NCBI GenBank assembly: GCA_964419545.1
Contig: CAYQQU010000002.1
Location: forward strand, 105,413-169,412
Direction of reading: 5' to 3'
DNA: 64,000 bases
Origin: CAYQQU01 sp964419545
GTDB lineage: Bacteria; Bacteroidota; Bacteroidia; Chitinophagales; Saprospiraceae
The notes under the pieces were generated by a model. The model was not told where the DNA came from, did no database searches, and worked only from the letters and a program-made list of their open reading frames with translations. Shown in pieces: positions 47,313 through 56,300 of the stretch. The translations under genes and the position numbers were made by a program. Positions within the stretch are counted from its first letter, which is position 1; the number at the start of each line of letters is the position of its first letter.

Positions 47313-47453
47313 AAGTATGATTGAAAAACCTCCTAATAAAGCACATTTGGCTAAAGATAGTTCAATCCTTTCGCTCGCCCTTTCTGTTTTATTAAATATT
47401 GAAGCCTGTTCGCAAACTTTGAACCCGTTGTGGATGCGGCAGGTCGTATTGGT

Positions 47454-47628
47454 TTAACCCGCATTACTCATGGATTCCTCTATTGCGAAGCCAACCTGGC
47501 CGCCATTCTTGCGTTTGCTCGTTGGTCGATACTCACCGTACCAGGGGAAACGCCTGCGTGTCGCACGCCTGCGCGAACGCAAGCCTGTCAACCGTCGGGA
47601 CGAAGAACCCATGAATAATCCGGGTTAA
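47454..47628. repeat. 175-base inverted-repeat (MITE/REP-like) element
   Basis: The left end (47455-47477) reads TAACCCGCATTACTCATGG plus ATTC; the right end, read in reverse complement, is TAACCCGGATTATTCATGG plus GTTC. 20 of 23 positions agree, and one more base pair extends each end. The interior is GC-rich with no gene. A related, shorter pair of ends lies at 62742-62796, so the end sequence is reused. A miniature transposable element or a REP-type pair are the two readings. It fills most of the 353-base gap (47313-47665) between the antiporter and prfC. Confidence 0.55.
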
Positions 47629-47634
47629 TTTCAG

Positions 47635-47642
47635 TAATTTTG
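47635..47642 (+). promoter_or_regulatory. Predicted -7 element of prfC (TAATTTTG)
   Basis: Exact TAnnTTTG match, 23 bases before the prfC ATG at 47666, leaving a leader of roughly 15-20 bases as is common in the phylum. It begins only 6 bases beyond the right end of the inverted-repeat element, so that element occupies the -33 region. Confidence 0.5.
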
Positions 47643-47665
47643 CCCGCGAAAATTCAGTAGTGCCA

Positions 47666-49249
47666 ATGGAATACCTCACCGAAGTCAACCGGCGCCGCAC
47701 GTTCGGCATCGTCAGCCACCCCGACGCCGGGAAGACCACCCTTACTGAAAAGTTGTTGCTGTTCGGCGGCGCCATCCAGGTGGCTGGCGCCGTAAAGTCC
47801 AACAAAGTAAAGCGCAGCGCTACTTCCGACTTTATGGAGATCGAACGTCAGCGGGGTATTTCGGTCGCCACCTCCGTGATGGCCTTTGAATACCGCAACC
47901 TGAAGATCAACATCCTGGATACCCCGGGTCACAAAGATTTCGCCGAAGACACTTACCGCACCCTGACGGCCGTGGATAGCGTTATCGTCGTGATCGACGT
48001 CGCTAAGGGCGTGGAGGAACAAACGGAAAAGCTGGTCGAAGTGTGCCGCATGCGCAAAACACCGGTAATCGTTTTTATCAACAAACTGGACCGCGAGGGC
48101 AAAGACGGGTTCGACCTGCTCGATGAAGTCGAAGAGAAGCTGGGGCTGAAAGTACGCCCCCTGAGCTGGCCCATCGGCATGGGCCAGCAGTTTAAAGGGG
48201 TTTACAGCCTCTACGAGAAAAAGCTCGTCCTGTTCCGGCCCCACGGCAAGCAGGAAGAGGAGTCGGAAAAAGTGGAAATAACCGACCTGGACGCCCCGGA
48301 GCTGGAACAATACGTCGGGGAAAAGCACGCTGAGGAATTGCGCGAGGAAGTAACGATGATCGAGGGCGTCTACCCGCATTTTGATCGCGAGCGCTATCTG
48401 CGCGGGGAACTGTCGCCGGTCTTCTTCGGCTCGGCGATCAACAATTTCGGCGTGCGGGAGCTTTTGGATTGTTTCGTCGATATTGCGCCCACTCCGCTGC
48501 CGCGTATCACCGAAGAACGGCAGGTAGCGCCCAACGAAGACAAATTTGCCGGCTTCGTATTCAAGATCCACGCCAATATGGATCCCAAACACCGCGACCG
48601 CATCGCTTTCCTCCGCGTATGTTCGGGGAAGTTCCAGCGCAATACCAACTATCTCCACGTCCGGCAGAACCGCAAGATGAAGTTTCCCAACCCCACTTCT
48701 TTTATGGCTGCAAAGAAGACGGTGGTCGACGAGGCATACCCCGGCGATGTCGTAGGGCTTTACGACTCGGGCAACTTCAAAATCGGCGACGCCGTAACCG
48801 AGGGGGAGGTGCTGCATTTCAAAGGCATTCCGAGTTTTTCGCCGGAACTGTTCCGCTACGTCATCAACGCCGATCCGATGAAGTACAAACAGTTGGATAA
48901 AGGACTGATCCAGCTGATGGACGAAGGCGTCGCCCAGCTTTTCACGAAAGAAGACAACGGCCGGAAAATCATCGGTACGGTGGGCGCCCTGCAGTTCGAC
49001 GTGATCAAGTACCGCCTGGAGCACGAGTACGGGGCGCAGGTCAACTACGAGCCGCTGAACCTGTACAAAGCGTGCTGGGTGACCTGCGACGACGAAAAAG
49101 TACTGCGGGAATTTATCAGTCGCCGCAAGCGCGACCTGGCGCGCGACAAACACGACCGGCTGGTGTTCCTGGCTGAATCGGCCTGGATGTTAAAGATGGC
49201 GCAAGAGAACCATCCCGAGGTGAAGTTCCATTACACGGACGAATTCTGA
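47666..49249 (+). CDS. prfC: Peptide chain release factor 3
   Basis: 527 residues from the ATG at 47666; a GTG two codons earlier is possible but MEYLTEVNRRRTF aligns with the family N-terminus. It is a translational GTPase with G1 SHPDAGKTTLTEKL, G2 region MEIERQRGISVATSV, G3 DTPGHKDFAEDTYRT and G4 NKLDREG. Length and the RF3-type C-terminal domains (QFDVIKYRLEHEYGAQVNYE) exclude EF-G, LepA and TypA. RF3 recycles RF1/RF2 from the ribosome after termination. Single gene with its own promoter. Confidence 0.96.
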   Translation: MEYLTEVNRRRTFGIVSHPDAGKTTLTEKLLLFGGAIQVAGAVKSNKVKRSATSDFMEIERQRGISVATSVMAFEYRNLKINILDTPGHKDFAEDTYRTLTAVDSVIVVIDVAKGVEEQTEKLVEVCRMRKTPVIVFINKLDREGKDGFDLLDEVEEKLGLKVRPLSWPIGMGQQFKGVYSLYEKKLVLFRPHGKQEEESEKVEITDLDAPELEQYVGEKHAEELREEVTMIEGVYPHFDRERYLRGELSPVFFGSAINNFGVRELLDCFVDIAPTPLPRITEERQVAPNEDKFAGFVFKIHANMDPKHRDRIAFLRVCSGKFQRNTNYLHVRQNRKMKFPNPTSFMAAKKTVVDEAYPGDVVGLYDSGNFKIGDAVTEGEVLHFKGIPSFSPELFRYVINADPMKYKQLDKGLIQLMDEGVAQLFTKEDNGRKIIGTVGALQFDVIKYRLEHEYGAQVNYEPLNLYKACWVTCDDEKVLREFISRRKRDLARDKHDRLVFLAESAWMLKMAQENHPEVKFHYTDEF

Positions 49250-49374
49250 GGTAAGATTGTGGCTTGATCCGGAACGACGGTCACTGCGCCGGCAAAGTGC
49301 GTGGGCCGCGCGTGCTGAAAATCCGGCGGGCAATCCTTATTTTGGGCCTGCTCAAAAAGCAGACCAACTTTGCG

Positions 49375-50787
49375 ATGAAGATAGAACGCCTACCCATAAC
49401 CATAGCCGCCGATCCCGCGCGGGTAGTACTCCGCTACCTCGACCTTCAACAACCCGAACATTTGCAGGCAGTACTGCACCGGTTCATTCAGCTGAGCCGT
49501 TCGGAAATCGAATCCCTGTGGCGGGAAGTCAACGGTTTTTTTGCTCCCCGCCATCGCAATTATCAGGAACAATTGTTGCGCATGGCGCGCCATCTGGAAA
49601 TGCAGGCTGGGTGGCGGCTGCATTTCGACGAGGAAAAGCGCATGCTGCTCGGCGCCTTGGTCACCAAAGAGTACGCTCTGGAAGCCGCCGGCGTCTTCAA
49701 CCCGTCCATCGTGCCCCATCCCGATCAGGAGGGCGCTCCGCCGGGTGTCTTGCGATTCATTCTGTCTTTGCGCGCAGTGGGGGAAGGGCATTATTCCTCG
49801 CTCACTTTCCGCGAAGGGCGCCTGGACGCCGCCGGCGAGATTATGCTGGAACCGTACGGCCGGCGCCGCACGACTGCCCGCCGCGACGGCCGTTCGCTCT
49901 CGCACGATTTCCTGCGATCCCGCCTTTTTTACTGGCAGAACTTTGATCCCGGCGTCATTAAGCTGTTGCCGGATCCTTTCGCGCTGGAAGACGTATTTGC
50001 TTTGGAAGACAGCCCTTTCCGGGAAGTAGTGTTGCAGATCATCGACAACAACTACAGCCTAATCTTTCCGGAAGAAGCGCCGCTGACCGAGCGGGTGATC
50101 CTTCCTCTGGCCGCTTCCGAAGCGCACGGCATGGAAGACGTACGGCTGGTGCGTGCGCATATCGACGGGATTCCCGCCTACCTGGGCGCCTATACCGCCT
50201 ACGACGGCGTCCGGACGCAAACCAAATTGCTGGCGACGGATGATTTCCGGCAATTCAAGGTCCGGAGTTTTTACGGTCATGCGGCCAAGGCGAAAGGGAT
50301 GGTGCTGTTTCCCCGCAAGATCCGGGGGCGCTACACCATGGTCGCCGGCGGCGGGAATAAAGGACTGCACGTGATGTACTCGGAAGACGTCCTCTTCTGG
50401 GAAACGAGTTACGCCTTGCCGGAATTGACCCTGCCCTGGGCGTTGCTCGGCCTGGGGGTTTGCGGAGCGCCCATCGAGACGGAAGCAGGCTGGTTGTTGC
50501 TCATCAACGGCATCGGGCCGATGTATCAACACAGCCTGGGCGTGGTGCTGCTCGACCGCGAACGGCCCGAAAAGCTGATCGCTTGCCTGCCGGAGCCGCT
50601 GCTCACCCTGCGAGACGGAGAGCGCGTGGGCTACGAGCCCAACCGGCTGTACAGCTGCGGCTGGATACTCCACCGGGGCAATCTGTTTATTCCTTATTCC
50701 ATGGCCGACGTTTCCTGCAGCTTCGCCCGCATCGACCGGGACGAGCTGCTGGCGGCCTTGCTGGCGGAGCGCAACCAGCCAAAATGA
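49375..50787 (+). CDS. Glycoside hydrolase family 130-type phosphorylase/hydrolase
   Basis: 470 residues from the ATG at 49375; the upstream in-frame extension has an unlikely Arg-rich composition. The GH130 beta-propeller motifs are present: FNPSIVPHPDQ near 105, GMEDVRLVRAHIDGIPAYLG followed by AYTAYDG around 255-280, KGMVLFPRKIRGRYTMV near 315, and GAPIETEAGWLLLINGIGP near 365. GH130 enzymes phosphorolyse or hydrolyse beta-mannosides (mannosyl-glucose, mannosyl-GlcNAc, 1,2-mannobiose). No signal peptide, so cytoplasmic processing of imported mannosides is expected. No SusCD or mannosidase neighbours, so the substrate is unknown. Confidence 0.85.
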   Translation: MKIERLPITIAADPARVVLRYLDLQQPEHLQAVLHRFIQLSRSEIESLWREVNGFFAPRHRNYQEQLLRMARHLEMQAGWRLHFDEEKRMLLGALVTKEYALEAAGVFNPSIVPHPDQEGAPPGVLRFILSLRAVGEGHYSSLTFREGRLDAAGEIMLEPYGRRRTTARRDGRSLSHDFLRSRLFYWQNFDPGVIKLLPDPFALEDVFALEDSPFREVVLQIIDNNYSLIFPEEAPLTERVILPLAASEAHGMEDVRLVRAHIDGIPAYLGAYTAYDGVRTQTKLLATDDFRQFKVRSFYGHAAKAKGMVLFPRKIRGRYTMVAGGGNKGLHVMYSEDVLFWETSYALPELTLPWALLGLGVCGAPIETEAGWLLLINGIGPMYQHSLGVVLLDRERPEKLIACLPEPLLTLRDGERVGYEPNRLYSCGWILHRGNLFIPYSMADVSCSFARIDRDELLAALLAERNQPK

Positions 50788-50867
50788 ACTTTTCCGGCGC
50801 CCTCGACGGGGCGGGGCGCGAATGACGGGCTTTTTTCGTAAATTAGATCAACTGAAAACAAGCAAAC

Positions 50868-52346
50868 ATGAGCGCGAAGCACCATTTTACCGGCCTCCTT
50901 GCCCTGGTCGTCCTGTTGTCCTCCTATTCCTGCGCCATCAATCCCGTGACGGGTAAGCGGCAGCTGATGCTGTTGTCCGAAGACCAGGAAATCGCTCTCG
51001 GCGCTTCTTCCGATCCTCAGATCGTTGCTTCTTACGGTTTGTACGAAGACGAAAAACTACAGGCTTTCATTGACGACAAAGGCCAGGAGATGGCGCGCAT
51101 ATCCCACCGGCCCGAGCTGAACTACGAATTCAAGATCCTGGATTCGCCGGTGGTGAACGCCTTCGCCGTTCCCGGCGGATACGTATATTTTACCCGGGGC
51201 ATCATGGCCCACTTCAACAACGAAGCCGAATTCGCCGGCGTGCTCGGTCACGAGATCGGCCACATCACCGCCCGGCACTCCGCCCGGCAATACAGCAAAC
51301 AGGTGCTGGCGACTCTGGGCCTGGCCGTCGGTATGATGGTGTCGGAAGATTTCCGGCAGTTCGCCGGCATGGCCGAAGCGGGCGTGAGCCTGCTTTTCCT
51401 GAAGTTCGGTCGCGACAACGAAAGCGAATCCGACCGGCTCGGTGTGGAATACTCCACTACGGTCGGGTACGACGCCCATGAAATGGCGGATTTTTTCAAA
51501 ACGCTGGGGCGCCTTTCCGCCCGGTCGGGGGCTTCCATTCCGACTTTCCTCTCGACCCATCCCGATCCGGCCGATCGCTACCAAAAGGTCCAAAAGCAGG
51601 CCGACAAATGGCAGAATAAAGTGCGCCGCGGCGACTTTGCGGTCAACCAGGAATCCTACCTGAACCTCATCGACGGACTGGTATACGGCGACGACCCCCG
51701 CCAGGGGTACGTAGAGAACAATCGCTTCTACCATCCCGAACTGCGGTTTCAGTTCCCGACGCCTCGCGATTGGCAGATCGTCAATACGCCGGCGCAGGTG
51801 CAGATGGCGCCCGAAAGCGGCGAGGCCCTTATTCAACTGACCCTAGGGCAGGGCAGTTCGCCGGAAGCCGCCGCCCGCCAGATGCTGGAGCAATACCAGC
51901 TGACGGAACTGGAGTCCTCGCGCGAACAGGTCAACAGGCTCAGCGCTTTGCGGATCGTATTCGAACAGCGGCAGGAAGGAACCGACGGCCAGGGAAGAAC
52001 CGTAACGCAGACCAACTTCCGCGGCCTGGCTTACCTGATCGAATACGACAACCTGATCTACCAGTTCCTGGGGGTCGCCAAACCGGAACGGTATAACGCG
52101 TATACTGCTGCTTTTTCCAGAACCATGACGGAGTTTGAACCGCTGAACGATCCCGGCAAGCTGAATGTCAAACCGGAGCGTATTCGCATCAGGAAGATCG
52201 GGCGGCCCACGACGCTGCGCAACGCCCTTCGTTCTTTCGGTGTTCCGGAGAACCGAATGGAAGAAATGGCCGTACTCAACGGCAAGGAACTCGATGACCG
52301 GGTGGAAGGCCGATCGATGATCAAAGTGGTGGAAAAAGAGGAATAA
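50868..52346 (+). CDS. M48-family metallopeptidase lipoprotein
   Basis: 492 residues. A lipoprotein-type signal (HFTGLLALVVLLSSYSCAIN) and the opening NPVTGKRQLMLLSEDQEIAL are typical of periplasmic M48 proteases (BepA/LoiP group). Zinc motif H128-E129-x-x-H132 (LGHEIGHITARH), with the third ligand Glu in NESESDRLG. Residues ~290-490 are a C-terminal extension ending in a short LysM-like or SH3-like segment (IRKIGRPTTLRNALRSFGVP). In E. coli such enzymes degrade misassembled outer-membrane proteins; the same quality-control role is inferred. The next gene begins 15 bases downstream. Confidence 0.9.
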   Translation: MSAKHHFTGLLALVVLLSSYSCAINPVTGKRQLMLLSEDQEIALGASSDPQIVASYGLYEDEKLQAFIDDKGQEMARISHRPELNYEFKILDSPVVNAFAVPGGYVYFTRGIMAHFNNEAEFAGVLGHEIGHITARHSARQYSKQVLATLGLAVGMMVSEDFRQFAGMAEAGVSLLFLKFGRDNESESDRLGVEYSTTVGYDAHEMADFFKTLGRLSARSGASIPTFLSTHPDPADRYQKVQKQADKWQNKVRRGDFAVNQESYLNLIDGLVYGDDPRQGYVENNRFYHPELRFQFPTPRDWQIVNTPAQVQMAPESGEALIQLTLGQGSSPEAAARQMLEQYQLTELESSREQVNRLSALRIVFEQRQEGTDGQGRTVTQTNFRGLAYLIEYDNLIYQFLGVAKPERYNAYTAAFSRTMTEFEPLNDPGKLNVKPERIRIRKIGRPTTLRNALRSFGVPENRMEEMAVLNGKELDDRVEGRSMIKVVEKEE

Positions 52347-52360
52347 CCCAAATCAAATTC

Positions 52361-53305
52361 GTGGAATCAGCAAGCAGCGAAGACCAGCAAAAAGCGACCA
52401 CAACCTTTCCCGACGAATTCCGGACCCGGTTCGCGCCCACTCCCAGCGGGCGGCTGCACCGCGGCAACGGGCTTTCTTTTTTGGTGACCTGGTGCCTCGC
52501 CCGGGCGGCCGGCGGCAGGATTGTCCTGCGGATCGACGATCTGGACAAGCAGCGGCGGCGCCGGGAATACCTGGAAGATATTTTCTACACACTGGACTGG
52601 CTGGGCCTCGACTACGACGAAGGACCGGCCGGCGTCGAGGATTTTCTAAAGCACTATTCCCAACACCACCGGCTGGATCGCTACCAGGAGGCATTGGAAA
52701 TGCTGCGGCAAAAGGGCGGGCTTTTCGCCTGTACCTGCACCCGCTCCCAGATCAGGCGGCGTTCGACCACGGGCCTCTACCCGGGTATCTGCCGGGAGCG
52801 GCGCCTGCCTTTTGAAGCGGAACGGACGGCGTGGCGTATTCGGGTATCGGAAGAAACTCAGGTGGCCTTCCGCGAGTGGCGGCGTTCGGACCCCGTGATC
52901 ATCCGGCTGGCGGAGTTTATGGGGGATTTTGTCGTCCGGCAGAAAAATCGAATGCCGGCCTACCAGATCGCTTCGTTGATCGATGACCTGGATTACCACA
53001 TCAACTTTGTGGTCCGCGGTCAGGACCTGATGATCTCTTCGGCCGCGCAAACCCACCTCGCCCAGCGGCTCGGCGCTGCGTCTTTCTCCGGGGTCACCTT
53101 CTGGCACCACCCCCTGCTGCTGGACCCTTCCGGAGAAAAGCTCTCCAAGTCGGAAGGCGCAGAGGCGCTGTCTTCCTGGCGGGAAGCCGGCCGCGACAGC
53201 CGGTCGCTCTGGCGTACCGCGGCCGCCTGGCTGGGTTTGCCGGCCGACACCGGCGCCGATCCGGAGGGGCTGGCGGCGGCCTGCCGGGAACGGTATTTTC
53301 GGTAG
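52361..53305 (+). CDS. gluQ: Glutamyl-Q tRNA(Asp) synthetase-like enzyme
   Basis: 314 residues from a GTG start; no ATG lies before the conserved N-terminus RTRFAPTPSGRLHRGNG. It contains only the class I catalytic half of glutamyl-tRNA synthetase, with a KLSKS (KMSKS-type) loop and the zinc pattern Cys-x-Cys...Tyr-x3-Cys (FACTCTRS...LYPGIC) that marks GluQRS. GluQRS attaches glutamate to queuosine at position 34 of tRNA(Asp). The HIGH motif appears as HRGN, unusual in its second residue. It is near the M48 gene, with 14 bases between stop and start, so possibly co-transcribed. The alternative is a truncated GluRS paralogue. Confidence 0.85.
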   Translation: MESASSEDQQKATTTFPDEFRTRFAPTPSGRLHRGNGLSFLVTWCLARAAGGRIVLRIDDLDKQRRRREYLEDIFYTLDWLGLDYDEGPAGVEDFLKHYSQHHRLDRYQEALEMLRQKGGLFACTCTRSQIRRRSTTGLYPGICRERRLPFEAERTAWRIRVSEETQVAFREWRRSDPVIIRLAEFMGDFVVRQKNRMPAYQIASLIDDLDYHINFVVRGQDLMISSAAQTHLAQRLGAASFSGVTFWHHPLLLDPSGEKLSKSEGAEALSSWREAGRDSRSLWRTAAAWLGLPADTGADPEGLAAACRERYFR

Positions 53306-53318
53306 GGCGGACGTTAAG

Positions 53319-56300
53319 CTACCGCTTCACCAGCGGCTTGGTCAGCGTCTGGTTCCCGGCGGTGATCTTTACCCAATACATACCGGGCGGCAGCGCGCCG
53401 GTAGCAAAAGAGGTGCGGCGTTCCGCATGGCCGAAGTCCCGCAGCGCTTGTTCGCCGATGACCTTTCCGGCCACGTCAAACAATTGAAGCCGCACCGGGC
53501 CGTGGAACCCTTCCAGCAGCACCTGTACGTCCCCGCCGGCGGGGTTGGGGTACAAAACGGCCCTCCCCGCAGCGGCCAGGTCGTTTGCAGACACGGTAGC
53601 CTGGTTGCGGATGAAAAAGTCGAGGTTGGTGTGTATGAAGCCGTTTTCCAGGGGGCCGGGCGCGCCGGTTCCTTTGCGGCTGCCGTCGGCGTTGCGGAAG
53701 ACTGCGGCCAGCCAGTAGGCGACATCGCCGTCGCTCAGTTCGTAGTAATCCCGGGGCGTCAGGGTGATCTGCCAGCGATCCGGCTCGCCCGGCACGGGGC
53801 TCATTTGTCCGACGCCGTTATCCTGCCCCCAGTCGCCGACCGTAAACTGCCAGGCGGTGCTTTGCGGCGTCTGGGTATCGGTGAGGTCGACGCTGCTGTG
53901 CAGGTACACTTTATCGGCGCCCACCAGTTCGCGATTGCCTCTCCGGGCATTAAAGGTTATGGTGATCTCGTCGTCGATATCGAAGGCCGGCGGGTCGACG
54001 GTGACGAAGGGCCGGTCCGACTCGACATCGAAGTGGATGACGCTATTGCGGAAACCGAGGCCCTGGTCGGTATTGTCGGTGTTGCGGAAGAACATGCCCA
54101 GGCGGAAGGGTTCCTCTGCTTCCTCCAGGCCGTAATAATCTTTGGGCAGGAGGGTGATCTCCCAGACGTCTTCGCTGACTTCCGTCATCAGGCCCAGGCC
54201 GTCGTCACTGAGCGTGCCTACCACATTTTCCCAATCCGTCCCGCTCGGGTCATTGAAGATAAGGCCGGAGTGGAAATACACTTTCCCGGCGCCGACCAGC
54301 CCGTCGGTATTTCCGGGCCAGGCTTTGGTGGCGTCAAAAGTAACGGTGATCTCGTCGTTTTTGGTAAACGGATAGGGCGTAATGGTGACGGGGTTGTCGT
54401 ACACCTCCACCACGCCGGGCAGGCCGTCGGAGAAGCTTTCGGTGGTGTAGATGCGCCATTCGCCGGCTTTCAGTTCGATCGGCGCGTCGGGGTCGGTGAC
54501 GTTGATGCTTTCTCCCGAAAAATAGTCGTACCAGGTCCCCGTCTGGGTAAAAGCCGGCTCGATGGCCGCTGTTTCCAGTCCGAAGTTCCCGATCAGCACC
54601 AGATCCGTATCCGTCATATCGTAGCTCAGGCGGCGGGTCGGGCCGAAGAGTCGGTGGTCGGTATCGGCGGCGCTCATATTGGCCGGTCCGATCTGGCGGC
54701 GCAGGTCGAGGATGCCCCGGTAGGCGTCGTAGATGTACTGCCGCAGCGAATCTTCGTAATATTCCAGGCTTCCCGGTCCCCAGGGCAGCGGTTTGTTGCC
54801 GACCCGGCCGTTGAAGTTGATATCGATATCGTAGCCCAGTTCATCGAACTGCCACATCATTTTGGGTCCGGGGAACAGGAAGCAGAAGGCGGCCGCCATT
54901 TTCACCCGCTCGTACATCACCAGCGGATCTCTGATGTTGTAGCCGCCGTTGGCCAAGCCTTCGCCGAGGGCGTGCCAGGCGATGCGCTGTTCGTCGTGGC
55001 TGTTGAAGTAGGAGACGTGGGTCAGGACGTCCATATTGTTGAAGCTGCCGGAATTCGCGCCGATGACGGCGGGCACGTAATCGTAGCTGCGGTTGCGCCA
55101 CATTTTCATCCCGTATTCGGCGAGGACCTGTTCTTCGTTGGCCGGCCCCCAGTGTTCCAGAATGACGTAGGCTTCGGGATCGACCGCCCAGATCTGATCG
55201 GCCATGCGTTCGAGGATATCGATGCGCGACTGGTCGAAGCCGTCGATGTTGTTGCCGGGCGCGTAGTTGGTGAACCCTTTGGTGAAGTCGAACCGGTAGC
55301 CGTCGACGTGGTATTCCGTGATCCAGTAGGCGTTCACCCGGTCGAGGAACGCCTGAGTATAGGGGGATTCGTGGTTCCAGTCGTATCCCCAGACGTACGG
55401 GCCGACGTACTCCTGGTTGAACCAGGGGTTGTCGGCGGCGGGTTGGCTGCCTTCGAAATAGAGCTGCACCATGGGGTTTTGGCTGTAGGCGTGGTTCATC
55501 ACCATGTCCATGATGACGGCCAGTCCCATCTGGTGGGCGGTTTCGATCAGGCTTTTCAGTTCTTCTTCCGGGCCGTAGTACTTATCGGGGGCGAAGTAGT
55601 AAGAAGGGTTGTAGCCCCACGACTCGTTGCCTTCGAATTCATTAAAGGGCATCAGCTCGATGGCGTCCACGCCCAGCCGTTTGATGTAGGCGAGGGTATC
55701 CCTGAGGTCGGCGTAGGAGTGGGAAGCGAGGAAGTCGCGCACCAGCAATTCGTAGATCACGAGATGGTCGAGGTCCGGACGTTCCCAGCTCTCTTCGGAG
55801 GGGGCCCAGTTGTAGGGCGCCTGGGCGGTCTGCAAGACGGTGGCGATGCCGTTCTCCGTCCGGTCGTAGTCCGGCAGGTCAGGGTAGGTTGCGGCGGGAA
55901 TGCTGCCGTCGTTCCAGGGGTCTGCTACCTGGTTGGCGTAGGGGTCGCCGATCTTGACCTCGCCGTCCACCCAATACTGGAAGACGTATTCGGTTGCCGG
56001 TGTGAGGCCGGTCACTTCCAGCCAGAAAAATTCGCCGTCGGGGGTTTGTTTCATCTGGAACGCATCCAGGGCGTTCCAGCCGGTGAAATCGCCGACCACG
56101 TAGGCGAAGTTTTTGCCCGGCGCTTCGAGCACCAGCGTTGCTTTGGTGTCGTCTTCCGGATGGTAGTTGATGCCCGCCTGCAGTCCGGCGGGCAGCTCCG
56201 CCGTTTCGGTGGGCGAAACCATTACGATGTGGTGTTCTTTTTCGGTTTCCACCGTTTCGCCGTTGATGGTGGCGGTAAACCGGACCCGGATGGCGCCGGT

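Noticed and set aside
47430..47618. 62-codon frame inside the 175-base inverted-repeat element
   Set aside because: Open on both strands through repeat ends (LTRITHGF / LTRIIHGF); composition reflects the repeat, not a gene.
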